Program-made: the position numbers and the translations under genes | The notes under the pieces: model-generated | The model's database searches: none | What the model was told of the DNA's origin: nothing | What the model saw: the letters and a program-made list of their open reading frames with translations, nothing else | NCBI GenBank assembly: GCA_030753675.1 | Contig: JASMBU010000008.1 | Coordinates: 1-64,000 of the forward strand | DNA length: 64,000 bases | Source: Methylococcales bacterium | GTDB taxonomy: Bacteria; Pseudomonadota; Gammaproteobacteria; Methylococcales; Methylomonadaceae | Direction of reading: 5' to 3' | In this document: positions 47,136-57,912 of the stretch, piece after piece | Layout of the letters: each line of letters opens with the position of its first letter | How positions within the stretch are numbered: position 1 is the first letter of the stretch

Positions 47136-47563
47136 GTCAAGCAAGATCAAATGCACGTAAAAATGTAGTTCAAGCCTTGTATCAATGGCAAATGACGGGT
47201 ACTTCTGTTATTGAAATTGAGCGGCAATTTAGTGAATCGGATCGATTAAAAAATGTACAGCGAAGTTATTTCTCTGAGTTGTTGCGTGGGGTCCCTAAGG
47301 AATTAGCCGCTATTGATGATGCACTTAAGATGTTTATTGACCGACCTGTTGAGAAAATAGATCCGGTCGAGCGTGCTATTTTAAGAATGAGTATCTTTGA
47401 GTTGTTTCACCGGTTAGACATTCCTTACCGTGTTGTTTTGAATGAGGCTGTTTCTTTGTCAAAGATATACGGGGCTCAGGATGGCTATAAGTATATTAAT
47501 GGGGTATTAGATAAAATTGCACACCGTTATCGGTCGGACGAAGTAGCAAAGGTTAAAAGTTAG
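47132..47563 (+). CDS. nusB: Transcription antitermination factor NusB
   Basis: NusB pairs with S10 (NusE) on BoxA RNA during rRNA transcription. The 143-residue all-helical protein has [16 protein letters not shown] at the N-terminus and the conserved INEAV-like [12 protein letters not shown] and FINGVLDKI-like [10 protein letters not shown] at the C-terminus. The ATGA overlap with ribH follows the E. coli ribH-nusB-thiL-pgpA order. Confidence 0.96.
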   Translation: MSQARSNARKNVVQALYQWQMTGTSVIEIERQFSESDRLKNVQRSYFSELLRGVPKELAAIDDALKMFIDRPVEKIDPVERAILRMSIFELFHRLDIPYRVVLNEAVSLSKIYGAQDGYKYINGVLDKIAHRYRSDEVAKVKS

Positions 47564-47567
47564 TTGA

Positions 47568-48524
47568 GTGGCGTTATCTGAATTTTCGATTATTGATCGT
47601 TACTTTACCCCTAAAAACCATAAGCACTCGCAGGTCCGATTAGGTGTGGGTGACGATTGTGCCATTTTGGGTATGACTGAGAATTCAGAGTGGGTTGTGA
47701 CGGTTGACACCATGGTAGAAGGGGTACACTTTTTCCCTAACACACAGCCTGAGTTTTTGGCTCATAAATTAATAGCTGTTAATTTAAGTGATTTATCCAG
47801 TATGGGAGCAAGACCTGTAGCTTTAACACTAGCCTTGACTCTGCCGACGATTGATGAAAATTGGTTGCAACGTTTTTCGGAGCGATTGTTTAATTTAACA
47901 GATCAGTTTGAAGTGGATTTGATCGGCGGGGATACGACATCAGGGCCGTTAACCTTAACCCTTCAGGCTTTAGGGTTAGTCCCCAAAGGCCAAGCATTAA
48001 CTAGGCATCGAGCAAAGGTCGGTGACTTCATTTATATGACTGGTTTTTTAGGCGATGCAGGATTAGGCCTTAAGGTGTCTCAGGGTTTTTGTGTGGAAAA
48101 TAGTGCATCAGTTTTAGAGCGTTTTCATTGTCCTGAGCCTCGAGTGGCAGTAGGATCAATGATTTTACCTTATGCTAATGCCTGTATTGATATCTCCGAT
48201 GGTTTGTTGTCAGATTTAGATCATGTTTTACAACGAAGTTGTGTAGGCGCAAATTTATTTTGGGAGCAAATACCCCTATCCCCACAAGTTAGACGCTATA
48301 TTGATGAAACGCAGGATTGGAAAATGCCACTGAGTAGTGGAGATGATTATGAGTTGTGTTTTACGGTAAGCCCTGAAAATCAGCAGAATTTGGAACGTTG
48401 TTTGTCTGAACAAGCTGTGCGTTATACTCAAATCGGTGTTATCGACGCCGGAGAGGGTATGTTTCTAATCAAAGCAGGGGTTAAGGAATCTATTGCGGCC
48501 ATTGGCTTTAAGCATTTTAGGTGA
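47568..48524 (+). CDS. thiL: Thiamine-monophosphate kinase
   Basis: ThiL phosphorylates thiamine monophosphate to the active diphosphate used by AceE and other enzymes. The 318-residue PurM-like protein has GVGDDCAIL, the Mg/ATP block VVTVDTMVEGVHF, IGGDTTSGPL and the CIDISDGLLSDL segment. It starts with GTG after a gap of 4 bases from nusB. Confidence 0.95.
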   Translation: MALSEFSIIDRYFTPKNHKHSQVRLGVGDDCAILGMTENSEWVVTVDTMVEGVHFFPNTQPEFLAHKLIAVNLSDLSSMGARPVALTLALTLPTIDENWLQRFSERLFNLTDQFEVDLIGGDTTSGPLTLTLQALGLVPKGQALTRHRAKVGDFIYMTGFLGDAGLGLKVSQGFCVENSASVLERFHCPEPRVAVGSMILPYANACIDISDGLLSDLDHVLQRSCVGANLFWEQIPLSPQVRRYIDETQDWKMPLSSGDDYELCFTVSPENQQNLERCLSEQAVRYTQIGVIDAGEGMFLIKAGVKESIAAIGFKHFR

Positions 48525-48527
48525 ATT

Positions 48528-49025
48528 ATGGAGTTTGGAAAGAATAGGCTAACGGTCCATCAAATTATCACGGACTGGCGGTTATTTTTGGCGTTCGGTT
48601 TTGGTTCTGGTTTGAGTCCAAAAGGGCCTGGGACCGCAGGAACTCTGGCGGCTATTCCTGTTTACCTCTTATTGTTTTTTTTGGGTGAGCAGATTTATCT
48701 ATTGGCGACGGTGGTTATTTGTATGAGTGGCGTGTGGATTTGTCAGTATGCGGCGGATAAGTTGGGTGTCCATGACTTTGGTGGAATTGTTTGGGATGAA
48801 ATTGCCGGGTATTTGGTGACTATGTTGTTCATCCCTTTTTCTTGGACAGCTGTTTTCATGGGTTTTTTGTTATTTCGCATATTTGATATTTTTAAGCCGT
48901 GGCCGATTAGTGTTTTAGATAAGGAATTAGGTGGTGGTTTAGGCATTATGCTGGATGATTTGCTGGCGGGATTTTTTTCATGGGTTGTCTTGATGGCTCT
49001 GGTTTCATTGGGGTTTTTGCCGTAA
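48528..49025 (+). CDS. pgpA: Phosphatidylglycerophosphatase A
   Basis: A 165-residue inner-membrane phosphatase of phosphatidylglycerol synthesis. It has FGSGLSPKGPGTAGTLAAIP, the acidic IVWDEIAGY block, and about three membrane helices (VYLLLFFL, TAVFMGFLL, FFSWVVLMALVSL). It is 3 bases after thiL. No terminator follows before the tRNA region. Confidence 0.95.
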   Translation: MEFGKNRLTVHQIITDWRLFLAFGFGSGLSPKGPGTAGTLAAIPVYLLLFFLGEQIYLLATVVICMSGVWICQYAADKLGVHDFGGIVWDEIAGYLVTMLFIPFSWTAVFMGFLLFRIFDIFKPWPISVLDKELGGGLGIMLDDLLAGFFSWVVLMALVSLGFLP

Positions 49026-49112
49026 AAAGCCTTACCAATGCTATCTTTGTTAAAAGTGGCTGTGTTTGTAAGTTAGACGTTTAGGCTGAATATAACTTGC
49101 CAAAAAGCACTT

Positions 49113-49118
49113 TATAAT
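49113..49118 (+). promoter_or_regulatory. -10 element upstream of tRNA-fMet
   Basis: A perfect TATAAT ends 19 bases before the tRNA 5' end, the normal position for a stable-RNA promoter. A TTGCCA at 49097-49102 is only 10 bases away and cannot be its -35; no better -35 is seen. Confidence 0.45.
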
Positions 49119-49137
49119 GTATATTTATAAATTCAAT

Positions 49138-49214
<77 letters not shown>

Positions 49215-49216
49215 AG

Positions 49217-49243
49217 AAACCCCATTATGGGGTTTTTCTTTTT
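49217..49243 (+). terminator. Intrinsic terminator after tRNA-fMet
   Basis: AAACCCC, loop ATTAT, GGGGTTT, followed by a T-rich tract (TTCTTTTT). It begins 2 bases after the tRNA CCA and lies between the tRNA and rimP, so some readthrough or a second promoter is needed for rimP-nusA. Confidence 0.8.
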
Positions 49244-49287
49244 GTGGCATGTTATTATTTGGGTTGCAGAAAATAAAAGAAAATATT

Positions 49288-49307
49288 GGGCTTAGTGCCC
49301 TTTTTTT
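49288..49307 (+). terminator. Second short terminator-like hairpin before rimP
   Basis: GGGC, loop TTAGT, GCCC, followed by seven T. The stem is only 4 bp, so it is weaker than the first, but it sits 29 bases before the rimP ATG and could act as an attenuator. Confidence 0.5.
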
Positions 49308-49335
49308 ATGTGTGAAGGTTTTTTTAAGTGAGAAT

Positions 49336-49797
49336 ATGAAGCAGGCACCAAAACATTTAATAGATTTAATTGAGCCGATTGTTGAAGGTATGGGTTATGA
49401 GTGCGTGGGGATTGAGTTTAATCCACACCCAATAAATGGTCTTTTAAGAATTTATATTGATGCCGAGTCAGGTGTTGTACTTGATGACTGTACGCGTGTG
49501 AGTCGTCAGGTCAGTGGTGTATTAGATGTCGAAGACCCTATTAAAACAGTTTATCAATTAGAAGTTTCGTCGCCTGGGGCGGAACGCCCGTTGTTTAAAA
49601 TTGAGCATTTTCACCGTTTTATAGGTCAAAAAGTTCAGGTTAATTTGTTTGTTCCGATCGAAAAAAGAAGAAATATTATTGGTTTTATCAGCGCCGTTAA
49701 AGATAACGTGATTATAGTTGAAGAAGAAGGTAATCAGTTTGATATTCCTGTTAAATCAATTAGTAAGGCTAATTTAGTCGCTGATTTTTCGATCTAA
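49336..49797 (+). CDS. rimP: Ribosome maturation factor RimP
   Basis: RimP helps late 30S assembly. The 153-residue protein has the N-terminal domain block EPIVEGMGYECVGIEF and the YIDAESGVVLDDCTRVSRQ segment, then the DVEDPIKTVYQLEVSSPGAERPL hinge and a C-terminal SH3-like domain. I start at ATG 49336 (MKQAPKHLIDL), the normal family start; the upstream extension to 49249 overlaps the terminator hairpin. Confidence 0.95.
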   Translation: MKQAPKHLIDLIEPIVEGMGYECVGIEFNPHPINGLLRIYIDAESGVVLDDCTRVSRQVSGVLDVEDPIKTVYQLEVSSPGAERPLFKIEHFHRFIGQKVQVNLFVPIEKRRNIIGFISAVKDNVIIVEEEGNQFDIPVKSISKANLVADFSI

Positions 49798-49814
49798 AAA
49801 GGATGATACAGTAA

Positions 49815-51323
49815 ATGAGTAAAGAAATATTATTAGTGGTTGATGTTGTTTCTAATGAGAAAGATCTTGAAAAAGAAGAGATTTTTGAAGCATTAGAAAT
49901 GGCGCTAGAGGCAGCTACAGTTAAGAAAAACAGCGGTAATATCAGTGCACGCGTGGTGATTGATCGAGATACTGGCGATTATGAAACCTTTCGCTGCTGG
50001 CAGGTTGTTGCGTTGGATGACGAGATTGTAGCCCTTGAAAATCCGGAGATTGAAATCACTTTGGAAGAGGCTAGAAAAACCCATCCTAATATTGAAGTGG
50101 GCGAGATAGTTGAAGAACCTATGGCGTCTGTTGCGTTTGGCCGTATTTCTGCGCAAATAGCCAAGCAGGTCATTATTCAGAAAGTTCGAGAAGCAGAGCG
50201 GCGTAAAGTAGTTGAAGCCTATAAGGATAGAACGGGTGAGTTAATAACCGGTGTTGTTAAGCGGTTGGAGCGTGGTGGCATATTGTTGGATTTAGGCAGC
50301 AATATAGAAGCTCAAGTGAGTCGAGAGGATATGATTCCTAGGGAATCTTTTCGAGTGGGCGACAGAGTGAGAGGGTATTTAAAAGAAGTGCGTTCCGAAG
50401 CGCGTGGCCCACAGCTCTTTATTAGTCGTTCAGGACCCGAATTAATCAAAGTCTTGTTTCAATTAGAGGTTCCTGAAATTGGCGATGGTATTATTGAAAT
50501 TGTAGAAGCTGCTCGTGACCCAGGGTCGAGAGCTAAAATAGCGGTTAGAAGTTTGGATCCTCGATTAGATCCGATTGGATCATGTGTCGGTATGCGGGGT
50601 TCGAGAGTACAGGCTGTTTCAAATGAGTTAGCCGGCGAACGAGTTGATATAATTGTGTGGGATGAAAACATGGCGCAATTTGTTATTAATTCTATGTCTC
50701 CCGCTGAAATTAGTTCGATTGTAGTGGATGAAGATTCACATAGTATGGAATTAGCTGTTGCTAATGATAATTTGTCACAAGCTATTGGTCGAGGCGGACA
50801 GAATGTTCGTTTGGCTTCGGAATTAACCGGTTGGGAACTTAATGTTGTTGATGCGGAGGCAGCCGAGCAGGAAAGTGAAGCCGAGGCGGAGAAGATAAAG
50901 CAGTTATTTGTTGCACAATTGGATGTGGATGAAGACATTGCAGAAATTCTTGTTGAGGTTGGCTTTAACAGTGTTGAAGAAATAGCCTATGTGCCGATTA
51001 ATGAAATGCTTGAAATAGAAGCATTTGAGAAAGATCTCGTCGAAGAGCTAAGAGATCGCGCTAAAGATGCTGTGCTCATTAGTGCGATTGCAACGGAAGA
51101 AAAAATTGAGAGTAGAGAGCCTGATGAAGATTTATTGAATATGGCTGGAATGGATAAAGAATTGGCTCATGATTTAGCTAAAAAGGACATAGTGAGCATG
51201 AATGACTTAGCTGAATTAGCAATTGATGATTTGTTGGTTTTTAGTGGAGTTGATGAGGCTCGTGCGGGGGAATTAATTATGACAGCACGTGAGCCATGGT
51301 TTGCAGAGGATGCCGGCGAATAG
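49815..51323 (+). CDS. nusA: Transcription termination/antitermination factor NusA
   Basis: A 502-residue RNA polymerase-binding factor. Domains in order: N-terminal polymerase-binding domain (1-125), S1 (about 135-200, GELITGVVKRLERGGILLDLG), two KH domains (PIGSCVGMRGSRVQAV, AIGRGGQNVRLASEL), and two acidic C-terminal repeats (ELAHDLAKKDIVSMNDLAELA) as in E. coli. It lies between rimP and infB in the standard operon. Confidence 0.97.
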   Translation: MSKEILLVVDVVSNEKDLEKEEIFEALEMALEAATVKKNSGNISARVVIDRDTGDYETFRCWQVVALDDEIVALENPEIEITLEEARKTHPNIEVGEIVEEPMASVAFGRISAQIAKQVIIQKVREAERRKVVEAYKDRTGELITGVVKRLERGGILLDLGSNIEAQVSREDMIPRESFRVGDRVRGYLKEVRSEARGPQLFISRSGPELIKVLFQLEVPEIGDGIIEIVEAARDPGSRAKIAVRSLDPRLDPIGSCVGMRGSRVQAVSNELAGERVDIIVWDENMAQFVINSMSPAEISSIVVDEDSHSMELAVANDNLSQAIGRGGQNVRLASELTGWELNVVDAEAAEQESEAEAEKIKQLFVAQLDVDEDIAEILVEVGFNSVEEIAYVPINEMLEIEAFEKDLVEELRDRAKDAVLISAIATEEKIESREPDEDLLNMAGMDKELAHDLAKKDIVSMNDLAELAIDDLLVFSGVDEARAGELIMTAREPWFAEDAGE

Positions 51324-51335
51324 GAGCCTAAGGAT

Positions 51336-53924
51336 ATGAGTGATATTACAGTAAAAAGCTTCGCAGAAGTTGTTGGCATTCCAGTTGATCGATTAATATT
51401 GCAATTGAAAGATGCAGGAATAAGTGTGAAATCAGGAGATGAAACGTTAACTGAAGAACAAAAGTTTACTTTATTGGGGCATTTAAGGAAGCGTCACGGG
51501 AAAGCGGGTGATGAGAATTCGCCAAGCCGCGTTACTTTGAAGCGGAAATCAGTGAGTAAATTAAAACAGGGCCAAGGCACAGGTAAGGTAAATAGAACGG
51601 TTAGCATTGAGGTGCGTAAGAAAAAAACGTATGTCAAACGCAGTGAGGTCGATGAGGTTGAATCTTCCGATGACAAAGCGCAGGCCCAAAAGGCATTGGA
51701 TGAACAGCGTAGTGAAATAGCTGCAGAGGAACAAGTGCGATTAGAAAAGGATCGTTTACGTGACGAAGAGAAAACGCGCGTAGAAGCAGATCAACGTAAA
51801 ATAGAAGAACTCAAAAAACAAGAAGCTGATGAGCATCAATTACATCTTGATTCTCAAGCGCACCTGAAGTATGAAGAAGAAAAGCGACGTCATGAGGTGC
51901 AGAAACAAAAAAATGATCAAGAGCGTTTAGTTGAAAAAGAAGAGGCTAAAAAGAAGTTAGAGCAAGAAGAGAGAAAGGCGAAAGAAGTGGAATCTAAAAA
52001 GAGCAAGCCTGTTCAAAGTCCAGCTCGCAAGCCGTCGAACCATCAGCGTCCGGGCGCTAAAAAGGGAAAAACTGGAGCTAAGCGTTTTAAAGGGTCGGGC
52101 AGGGGACGTAAACCCGTAGAGATTGAATCAGATAATCAGCATGGATTTGAGAAGCCAACAATCCGGATCACTAAAGAAGTTACGATCCCTGAGCATATTA
52201 TTGTGTCTGACTTAGCCCTGCGTTTGAGTATTAAAGCGGCCGATGTGATTAAGGTTATGATGAAGCTTGGCACAATGGCAACGATTAATCAAAGTATCGA
52301 CCAAGATACAGCTGTTATTATTGTTGAAGAGTTAGGGCATAAAGCTATTTTGCAGAATGAAGATGATATCGAAAACGAGGCGTTAGGACTCGACGATGAA
52401 GAGCTGCGTGATAGTCAACCAAGAGCACCTATTGTGACAATTATGGGGCATGTTGATCATGGTAAAACATCATTGTTGGATTATATAAGGAAATCTCGTG
52501 TTGCCGATGGCGAAGCAGGAGGGATTACTCAACATATTGGTGCTTATCAAGTTGTTACCGACCATGGGACAGTAACCTTTCTTGATACACCGGGGCACGC
52601 GGCTTTTACCGCTATGCGGGCTAGAGGTGCGCAAGTAACAGATGTGGTTATTATTGTGGTGGCTGCCGATGACGGTGTTATGCCGCAAACCAAAGAAGCG
52701 GTTGAACATGCTAAAGCGGCAAATGTTCCTATTATTGTAGCAATCAATAAAATGGACAAACCAGCGGCAGATCCAAAGCGCGTTATGCAGGAGTTGGCAA
52801 CTATTGATGTGGTCCCAGAGGAGTGGGGGGGGGCAGTTCAATTTATTCAAGTTTCCGCTAAAACTGGTGAAGGTATTGATGCGCTGATTGAGGCTTTAAT
52901 TCTTCAATCTGAGATTCTTGAACTTGCTGCGCCCGTTGAAGGTATTGCGTCTGGGTTTGCTATTGAGGCACGTTTAGATAAAGGACGAGGTCCAGTAGCA
53001 ACCGTTATCGTACAAAAAGGTACGCTTGAAAAAGGACAAATCGTCTTATGTGGTAGTGAGTATGGGCGTATCAGGAATATGCTTGATGAATCGGGTAAGG
53101 TGGTTAAAGTAGCAGGGCCTTCAGTTCCTGTCGAAATCATTGGTTTATCAGGAGCGCCGACTGCAGGTGAGCACTTTATTGTGGTCGCTAATGAGAAGGT
53201 TGCACGTGAATTAGCAGAGCATCGTTTAGAAAAATTTAAATCAAATAAGTTAGCAGCACAACAAGCGACAAAATTAGAAGAAGTCTATTCTCGCATGGCG
53301 ACGGGCGACATAGCGAATCTGAATTTAGTGATTAAAGCGGATGTGCACGGTAGTTTGGAAGCATTAAAAGAGTCGCTCATTAAGCTTTCAAATGATGAGG
53401 TAAAAGTTAAAGTTGTCTATGGCGGTGTGGGTGGTATTAATGAAGGTGATGCGAATTTAGCTTTGGCCTCTGATGCTATTGTTATTGGTTTTAACGTTCG
53501 TGCAGATGCAACAGCCCGTAAACTTATTACTGATAAAGGTATTGATCTTCACTATTACAGTATTATTTATGATGTGATTGATGAGGTTAAAAAATCAATT
53601 AGTGGTTTGTTATCGCCAGAAATAAAAGAACAGATTGTCGGTATTGCCGAAGTTAGAGATGTTTTCCGTTCGCCGAAGTTAGGGGCTATTGCTGGCTGTA
53701 TGGTTGTTGAAGGCTTTGTTCGACGCAACTTACCAATACGGGTATTGCGCGATAATATTGTTATTTATGAAGGTCAATTAGAATCATTACGTCGATTTAA
53801 AGATGATATACAAGAAGTTAAATCAGGGATGGAATGTGGTGTTGGTGTAAAAAACTACAACGATGTTAAGAGCAATGATTATATTGAGGTTTTTGAACGT
53901 ATTGAAGTTAAGCGAGAGATCTAA
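51336..53924 (+). CDS. infB: Translation initiation factor IF-2
   Basis: An 862-residue GTPase that places fMet-tRNA on the ribosome. An N-terminal helical domain (1-50) precedes a long charged coiled-coil linker (about 105-270, rich in Glu, Lys and Gln). The G domain starts near residue 366 with [20 protein letters not shown] and NKMD, followed by the beta-barrel and C-terminal domains ([28 protein letters not shown]). It is encoded 8.3 kb downstream of no other start factor but next to the initiator tRNA operon. Confidence 0.97.
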   Translation: MSDITVKSFAEVVGIPVDRLILQLKDAGISVKSGDETLTEEQKFTLLGHLRKRHGKAGDENSPSRVTLKRKSVSKLKQGQGTGKVNRTVSIEVRKKKTYVKRSEVDEVESSDDKAQAQKALDEQRSEIAAEEQVRLEKDRLRDEEKTRVEADQRKIEELKKQEADEHQLHLDSQAHLKYEEEKRRHEVQKQKNDQERLVEKEEAKKKLEQEERKAKEVESKKSKPVQSPARKPSNHQRPGAKKGKTGAKRFKGSGRGRKPVEIESDNQHGFEKPTIRITKEVTIPEHIIVSDLALRLSIKAADVIKVMMKLGTMATINQSIDQDTAVIIVEELGHKAILQNEDDIENEALGLDDEELRDSQPRAPIVTIMGHVDHGKTSLLDYIRKSRVADGEAGGITQHIGAYQVVTDHGTVTFLDTPGHAAFTAMRARGAQVTDVVIIVVAADDGVMPQTKEAVEHAKAANVPIIVAINKMDKPAADPKRVMQELATIDVVPEEWGGAVQFIQVSAKTGEGIDALIEALILQSEILELAAPVEGIASGFAIEARLDKGRGPVATVIVQKGTLEKGQIVLCGSEYGRIRNMLDESGKVVKVAGPSVPVEIIGLSGAPTAGEHFIVVANEKVARELAEHRLEKFKSNKLAAQQATKLEEVYSRMATGDIANLNLVIKADVHGSLEALKESLIKLSNDEVKVKVVYGGVGGINEGDANLALASDAIVIGFNVRADATARKLITDKGIDLHYYSIIYDVIDEVKKSISGLLSPEIKEQIVGIAEVRDVFRSPKLGAIAGCMVVEGFVRRNLPIRVLRDNIVIYEGQLESLRRFKDDIQEVKSGMECGVGVKNYNDVKSNDYIEVFERIEVKREI

Positions 53925-53929
53925 ATTTC

Positions 53930-54292
53930 ATGGTTAGAGAGTTTGCACGTAATGCGAGAGTTTCATCGCAGTTACATAAAGAGTTAGCGGTGGTTATGCA
54001 GACTGTTATGAAAGACCCACGTCTAGGGTTCGTGACTGTCAGTGATGTTGAAGTCAGTCGAGATTTAGCGATGGCTAAGATTTATGTCTCATTATTTGAT
54101 ACCGAAGCTGCGCAAGTCTCAAAAAAAATGGCTATTTTAACTGAGGCAGCTAACTATATCCGCCTAGAAGTGGGTAAAAGAATGAAAATGCGTAGAGTGC
54201 CGCATTTTAAGTTTTTTTATGATGATGCGTTAGAAACTGGTATGCGAATTTCTAAATTATTAGATGGTAGTGATCCTGAAGGATTAGAGTAA
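53930..54292 (+). CDS. rbfA: Ribosome-binding factor A
   Basis: RbfA is a 30S maturation factor that binds the 16S rRNA 5' helix. The 120-residue KH-like protein has VSSQLHKELAVVMQ, DPRLGFVTVSDVEVSRDLAMAKIYVS and the RRVPHFKFFYDD block near the end. It is 5 bases after infB and 5 before truB. Confidence 0.96.
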   Translation: MVREFARNARVSSQLHKELAVVMQTVMKDPRLGFVTVSDVEVSRDLAMAKIYVSLFDTEAAQVSKKMAILTEAANYIRLEVGKRMKMRRVPHFKFFYDDALETGMRISKLLDGSDPEGLE

Positions 54293-54297
54293 CAACG

Positions 54298-55206
54298 ATG
54301 GGTCGGCGACGTAAATCAGGCTTGAATGTTCATGGTCTTATTCTATTAGATAAGGCATCTGGGGGCTCATCGAATGGTGCGCTTCAGGACGTCAGGCGAT
54401 TATTTAATGCTAATAAAGCAGGCCATACAGGGAGTCTAGACCCTTTGGCAACAGGTGTTTTACCGTTGTGTTTCGGGGAAGCAACAAAAGTATGTTCTTT
54501 TTTATTGAATACAGATAAACGTTATCAAGCAACGTTATTGCTGGGTGTAACGACAGATAGTGGGGATACTGAAGGGAAGGTCATATCTACATCTCCCGTT
54601 CCAAATTTATCTGGTGAAGAAATCGAACAGTGCTTGTCGAGCTTTAAAGGTAATATTAGTCAAATACCACCGATGTATTCAGCCTTAAAACATCAAGGTA
54701 AGCGTTTGTATGAATTGGCTAGAGAAGGGCAAGTGGTTGATAGAAAGGCACGAGAAGTAGCCATTCACCAGCTAGATTTGTTATCATTCACAATGGAAAA
54801 AATAGTTTTGGACGTGCGTTGCACTAAAGGGACTTATATTAGAAGTCTTGCTGAAGACATTGGGCGTAAATTGGGGTGTGGAGCAACCATTTCGCAGTTA
54901 CGCCGAACGGCTGTGGGGTATTTTAGTATTGACCAGTGCTTAACCCTTGAGCAATTCGTATCGCTTAAGCAGAGGAATGAATTAGAACATAGCTTAATTC
55001 CTGTTGATAAGGTTTTATTGGATTGGCCGGAAATTAAGTTGGATGATGGGCAGTATAAGGCCATTCAAAATGGACGGCCAGTTGTGTATCAAGAGAGTAA
55101 TTCTCAAGGCTTAGTGAGAATGTATTTTGAAGAATTATTTGTTGGTATTGGGCAACTGATACCAGCGGGACAATTAATACCTAAACGATTATTTAATTTT
55201 AATTAA
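54298..55206 (+). CDS. truB: tRNA pseudouridine(55) synthase TruB
   Basis: TruB modifies U55 in the T-loop of tRNAs. The 302-residue protein has GHTGSLDPLATGVLPLCFGEATK with the catalytic Asp near residue 48, RYQATLLLGVTTDSGD, and RCTKGTYIRSLAEDIG. A basic MGRRRKSG start and a PUA-like C-terminus are present. The last residues are FNFN before the stop. Confidence 0.96.
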   Translation: MGRRRKSGLNVHGLILLDKASGGSSNGALQDVRRLFNANKAGHTGSLDPLATGVLPLCFGEATKVCSFLLNTDKRYQATLLLGVTTDSGDTEGKVISTSPVPNLSGEEIEQCLSSFKGNISQIPPMYSALKHQGKRLYELAREGQVVDRKAREVAIHQLDLLSFTMEKIVLDVRCTKGTYIRSLAEDIGRKLGCGATISQLRRTAVGYFSIDQCLTLEQFVSLKQRNELEHSLIPVDKVLLDWPEIKLDDGQYKAIQNGRPVVYQESNSQGLVRMYFEELFVGIGQLIPAGQLIPKRLFNFN

Positions 55207-55215
55207 TGTTTAGGT

Positions 55216-55338
55216 GCATCAAAGGGATATCTATTTGATGCAATTAGATCTTTCGGGTATAAATACACTTTTTTTAATGACCGTATTTATATGTGTGAGT
55301 TTTTTCATTGTTTCTGCGCCCTATTGCGGAAAACAATG
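55216..55338 (+). other. Leader region of rpsO with two hairpins
   Basis: The 236-base gap between truB and rpsO has no gene. It contains a perfect hairpin GCATCAAA/TTTGATGC (55216-55223 and 55234-55241, loop of 10) and a larger one CATTGTTT/AAACAATG (55306-55313 and 55331-55338) with inner CGC/GCG pairing. Neither has a strong T-tract after it. They may be processing sites or weak terminators; E. coli has RNase III and RNase E sites in the corresponding part of the operon. Confidence 0.45.
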
Positions 55339-55442
55339 AGGTATATAGTGCATGGTTTGTGCGCGGCGATATAAATATAAGTGTCGGCGTCTGGCACCAT
55401 GGCCATGATTTTAATAAATTAACCGTATAGGGGTTATAAGAA

Positions 55443-55712
55443 ATGCCATTTACAACAGAACAAAAACAAGCAGTTATTGCAGACTACCAATTGACATCTA
55501 CGGACACAGGATCACCTGAAGTTCAAATTGCTTTATTAACAGCGCATATCGCCCATTTGTCGACTCACTTTGAGGCACATAAAAAAGACAATCATTCGCG
55601 CCGCGGTTTATTGCGTATGGTTAACCAGCGTCGTAAATTACTGGATTATATTAAACGAAAGGATATAACGCGTTATCGTTCATTAATCGAGCGGTTGGGT
55701 TTAAGAAAATAA
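55443..55712 (+). CDS. rpsO: 30S ribosomal protein S15
   Basis: S15 binds the central domain of 16S rRNA early in 30S assembly. The 89-residue length is the same as in E. coli. It has [23 protein letters not shown], the [22 protein letters not shown] block and ends ERLGLRK. The ATG follows an AGGGG site about 8 bases upstream. It is followed by pnp after 59 bases. Confidence 0.98.
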   Translation: MPFTTEQKQAVIADYQLTSTDTGSPEVQIALLTAHIAHLSTHFEAHKKDNHSRRGLLRMVNQRRKLLDYIKRKDITRYRSLIERLGLRK

Positions 55713-55771
55713 GTAAGACTTAGCGATTTAATTTATTTTCAAATAGTCTCAAAATTTAGAGGAAAATTATA

Positions 55772-57844
55772 GTGACTCATATTCGTAAAGAATTTCAGTA
55801 TGGCAGAAAAACTGTCAGTATTGAAACAGGGGAAATAGCACGTCAAGCCGATGGTGCCGTGATAATTGATATTGAAGGGACATCGCTTTTAGTGACCGTT
55901 GTGGAAAAAGATGGTCCAGTGGGTGCTGATTTTTTCCCATTGACGGTTAACTATCAAGAAAAAAGTTATGCAGCGGGTAAAATCCCAGGCGGGTTTTTTA
56001 AGCGAGAAGGTCGACCTTCTGAGCAGGAAACGCTGCTTTGTCGATTGATTGATCGCCCTGTTCGACCCATGTTCCCTAAAGGGTTTACTCATGAGGTACA
56101 GATCATTGCGACAGTGATGTCACTTAATCCTGAAATTGGAACAGAGGTTCCTGCATTATTAGGTGCCTCGGCAGCTTTATCAATTTCAGGCTTACCTTTT
56201 AATGGACCTATCTCAGCGGCATTGGTGGGTTATAACAATGGCGATTACCTATTAAACCCAACGAAGAGTGAGTTAGAAGAATCGCAGTTGGAGTTAGTTG
56301 TTGCCGGTACTGATCAAGCTGTTTTAATGGTTGAGTCTGAAGCTGAATTATTGAGCGAAGAAATCATGTTAGGCGCGGTGATGTTTGGTCATGAGCAAAT
56401 GCAAGTGGCTATTACAGCCATTAGTGAATTGGCTCAGGAAGTTAACAAGCCGGCTATGGATTGGGTTGCACCGGTTAAAGATGAAACATTGGCGGCTCAG
56501 GTTGCCAGTGAAGTTGAAGTGGCGATCAGTGATGCTTATAAGATTCCTGAAAAATTAAGTCGTCAAAATCAACTTAAAGTAGTTAGAAATGAGTTGATTG
56601 AAAAATTAACTGAAGACGGTTCCTATGAGGCGTCTTCAGTTCGAGGCGCTTTTGAAAGTCTTGAGAAAAGAGTGGTTAGAGACTATGTGTTATCAACGCA
56701 AAGTCGTATTGATGGTCGTGATTTAAGTACGGTTCGCCCTATTAGTGTTCGTACCGGTGTTTTGCCTCGGGCACATGGCTCTTCCTTGTTTACGCGAGGT
56801 GAGACGCAAGCCATTGTGGTTGCAACCTTGGGAACGGGCCGTGATGCGCAAATTATTGATTCTATCAGTGGCGAGCGTAAAGATAATTTTATGCTGCATT
56901 ATAACTTTCCGCCATTTTGTGTGGGAGAAACAGGTTTTGTAGGAACACCCAAGCGTCGAGAAATTGGCCATGGTCGTTTAGCGAAGCGAGGTGTTTTAGC
57001 GGTTGTTCCAAACATTGATGATTTTCCGTATGTTATTCGTGTCGTTTCAGAGATTACCGAGTCAAATGGTTCAAGTTCAATGGCCTCGGTTTGTGGTACC
57101 AGTTTGGCACTTATGGATGCTGGGGTGCCTATCAAAACTCCCGTTGCAGGGATTGCCATGGGCTTAATCAAAGAAGGGGAAGATTTTGCCGTATTGTCAG
57201 ATATTATGGGCGATGAAGATCATTTAGGTGATATGGATTTTAAAGTTGCAGGTTCGGAAGAAGGTATTACGGCACTGCAAATGGATATTAAGATTGATGG
57301 TATCACTAATGAAATTATGGAAACGGCTTTGGCTCAAGCTAAAGAAGGTCGACTTCATATTCTTGATAGAATGAATGATTCGCTTTCTGAAACTCGCGAA
57401 GAAATGTCAGATTATGCGCCACGAATTATTTCATTTAAGATTGATCCCAGTAAAATCCGTGATGTTATCGGTAAAGGCGGAGCAACGATTCGCAGCTTAA
57501 CTGAGAAAACAGGGGCGAGTATTGACTTGACGGACGATGGTATTATTAAAGTAGCCTCTGTTGATAAGAGTGCTGGCGAAGAGGCAAAACGATTGATCGA
57601 AGAGATTACTGCTGAAGTTGAAGTGGGCAAAATCTATGAGGGTAAAGTTGCTAGGCTGATGGATTTTGGTGCCTTTGTGACTATTTTGCCAGGGAAAGAT
57701 GGGTTGGTGCATATTTCTCAAATATCAGACGAGCATGTTGAAAAAGTGAGTGATAAGCTTTCCGAAGGTGATGTGGTCAAAGTTAAGGTTCTTGAGATCG
57801 ATAGGCAAGGACGGGTTAGATTAAGCATGAAGGAAATTGATTGA
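55772..57844 (+). CDS. pnp: Polyribonucleotide nucleotidyltransferase
   Basis: PNPase is a phosphorolytic 3'-5' exoribonuclease and part of the degradosome. The 690-residue protein has two RNase PH domains ([52 protein letters not shown]), a KH domain ([20 protein letters not shown]) and a C-terminal S1 domain ([28 protein letters not shown]). It starts at a GTG (GTGACTCATATT) after GAGGAAAAT and ends the operon before a strong terminator. Confidence 0.97.
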   Translation: MTHIRKEFQYGRKTVSIETGEIARQADGAVIIDIEGTSLLVTVVEKDGPVGADFFPLTVNYQEKSYAAGKIPGGFFKREGRPSEQETLLCRLIDRPVRPMFPKGFTHEVQIIATVMSLNPEIGTEVPALLGASAALSISGLPFNGPISAALVGYNNGDYLLNPTKSELEESQLELVVAGTDQAVLMVESEAELLSEEIMLGAVMFGHEQMQVAITAISELAQEVNKPAMDWVAPVKDETLAAQVASEVEVAISDAYKIPEKLSRQNQLKVVRNELIEKLTEDGSYEASSVRGAFESLEKRVVRDYVLSTQSRIDGRDLSTVRPISVRTGVLPRAHGSSLFTRGETQAIVVATLGTGRDAQIIDSISGERKDNFMLHYNFPPFCVGETGFVGTPKRREIGHGRLAKRGVLAVVPNIDDFPYVIRVVSEITESNGSSSMASVCGTSLALMDAGVPIKTPVAGIAMGLIKEGEDFAVLSDIMGDEDHLGDMDFKVAGSEEGITALQMDIKIDGITNEIMETALAQAKEGRLHILDRMNDSLSETREEMSDYAPRIISFKIDPSKIRDVIGKGGATIRSLTEKTGASIDLTDDGIIKVASVDKSAGEEAKRLIEEITAEVEVGKIYEGKVARLMDFGAFVTILPGKDGLVHISQISDEHVEKVSDKLSEGDVVKVKVLEIDRQGRVRLSMKEID

Positions 57845-57871
57845 TAGACTAATCAAATCTTAATCTAATAG

Positions 57872-57900
57872 AAAAGGGTCCGTGAGGACCCTTTTTTTAT
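57872..57900 (+). terminator. Strong intrinsic terminator after pnp
   Basis: A 10-bp perfect stem AAAAGGGTCC/GGACCCTTTT with a GTGA tetraloop, followed by more T. It lies between the convergent pnp and xoxJ genes and on the minus strand also ends in a short T-rich stretch, so it may act in both directions. Confidence 0.92.
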
Positions 57901-57912
57901 GTCTGAAGACGG

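Noticed and set aside
49097-49118. TTGCCA and TATAAT as a full promoter before tRNA-fMet
   Set aside because: The spacer is only 10 bases, too short for sigma-70; only the -10 was kept.
49249-49335. Upstream start of RimP at 49249
   Set aside because: It overlaps the second terminator hairpin and the family starts at MKQAPKHL (49336).
51494-52850. Minus-strand open frames inside infB and other long genes
   Set aside because: They are shadows of strongly supported plus-strand genes, with no ribosome sites or family features.
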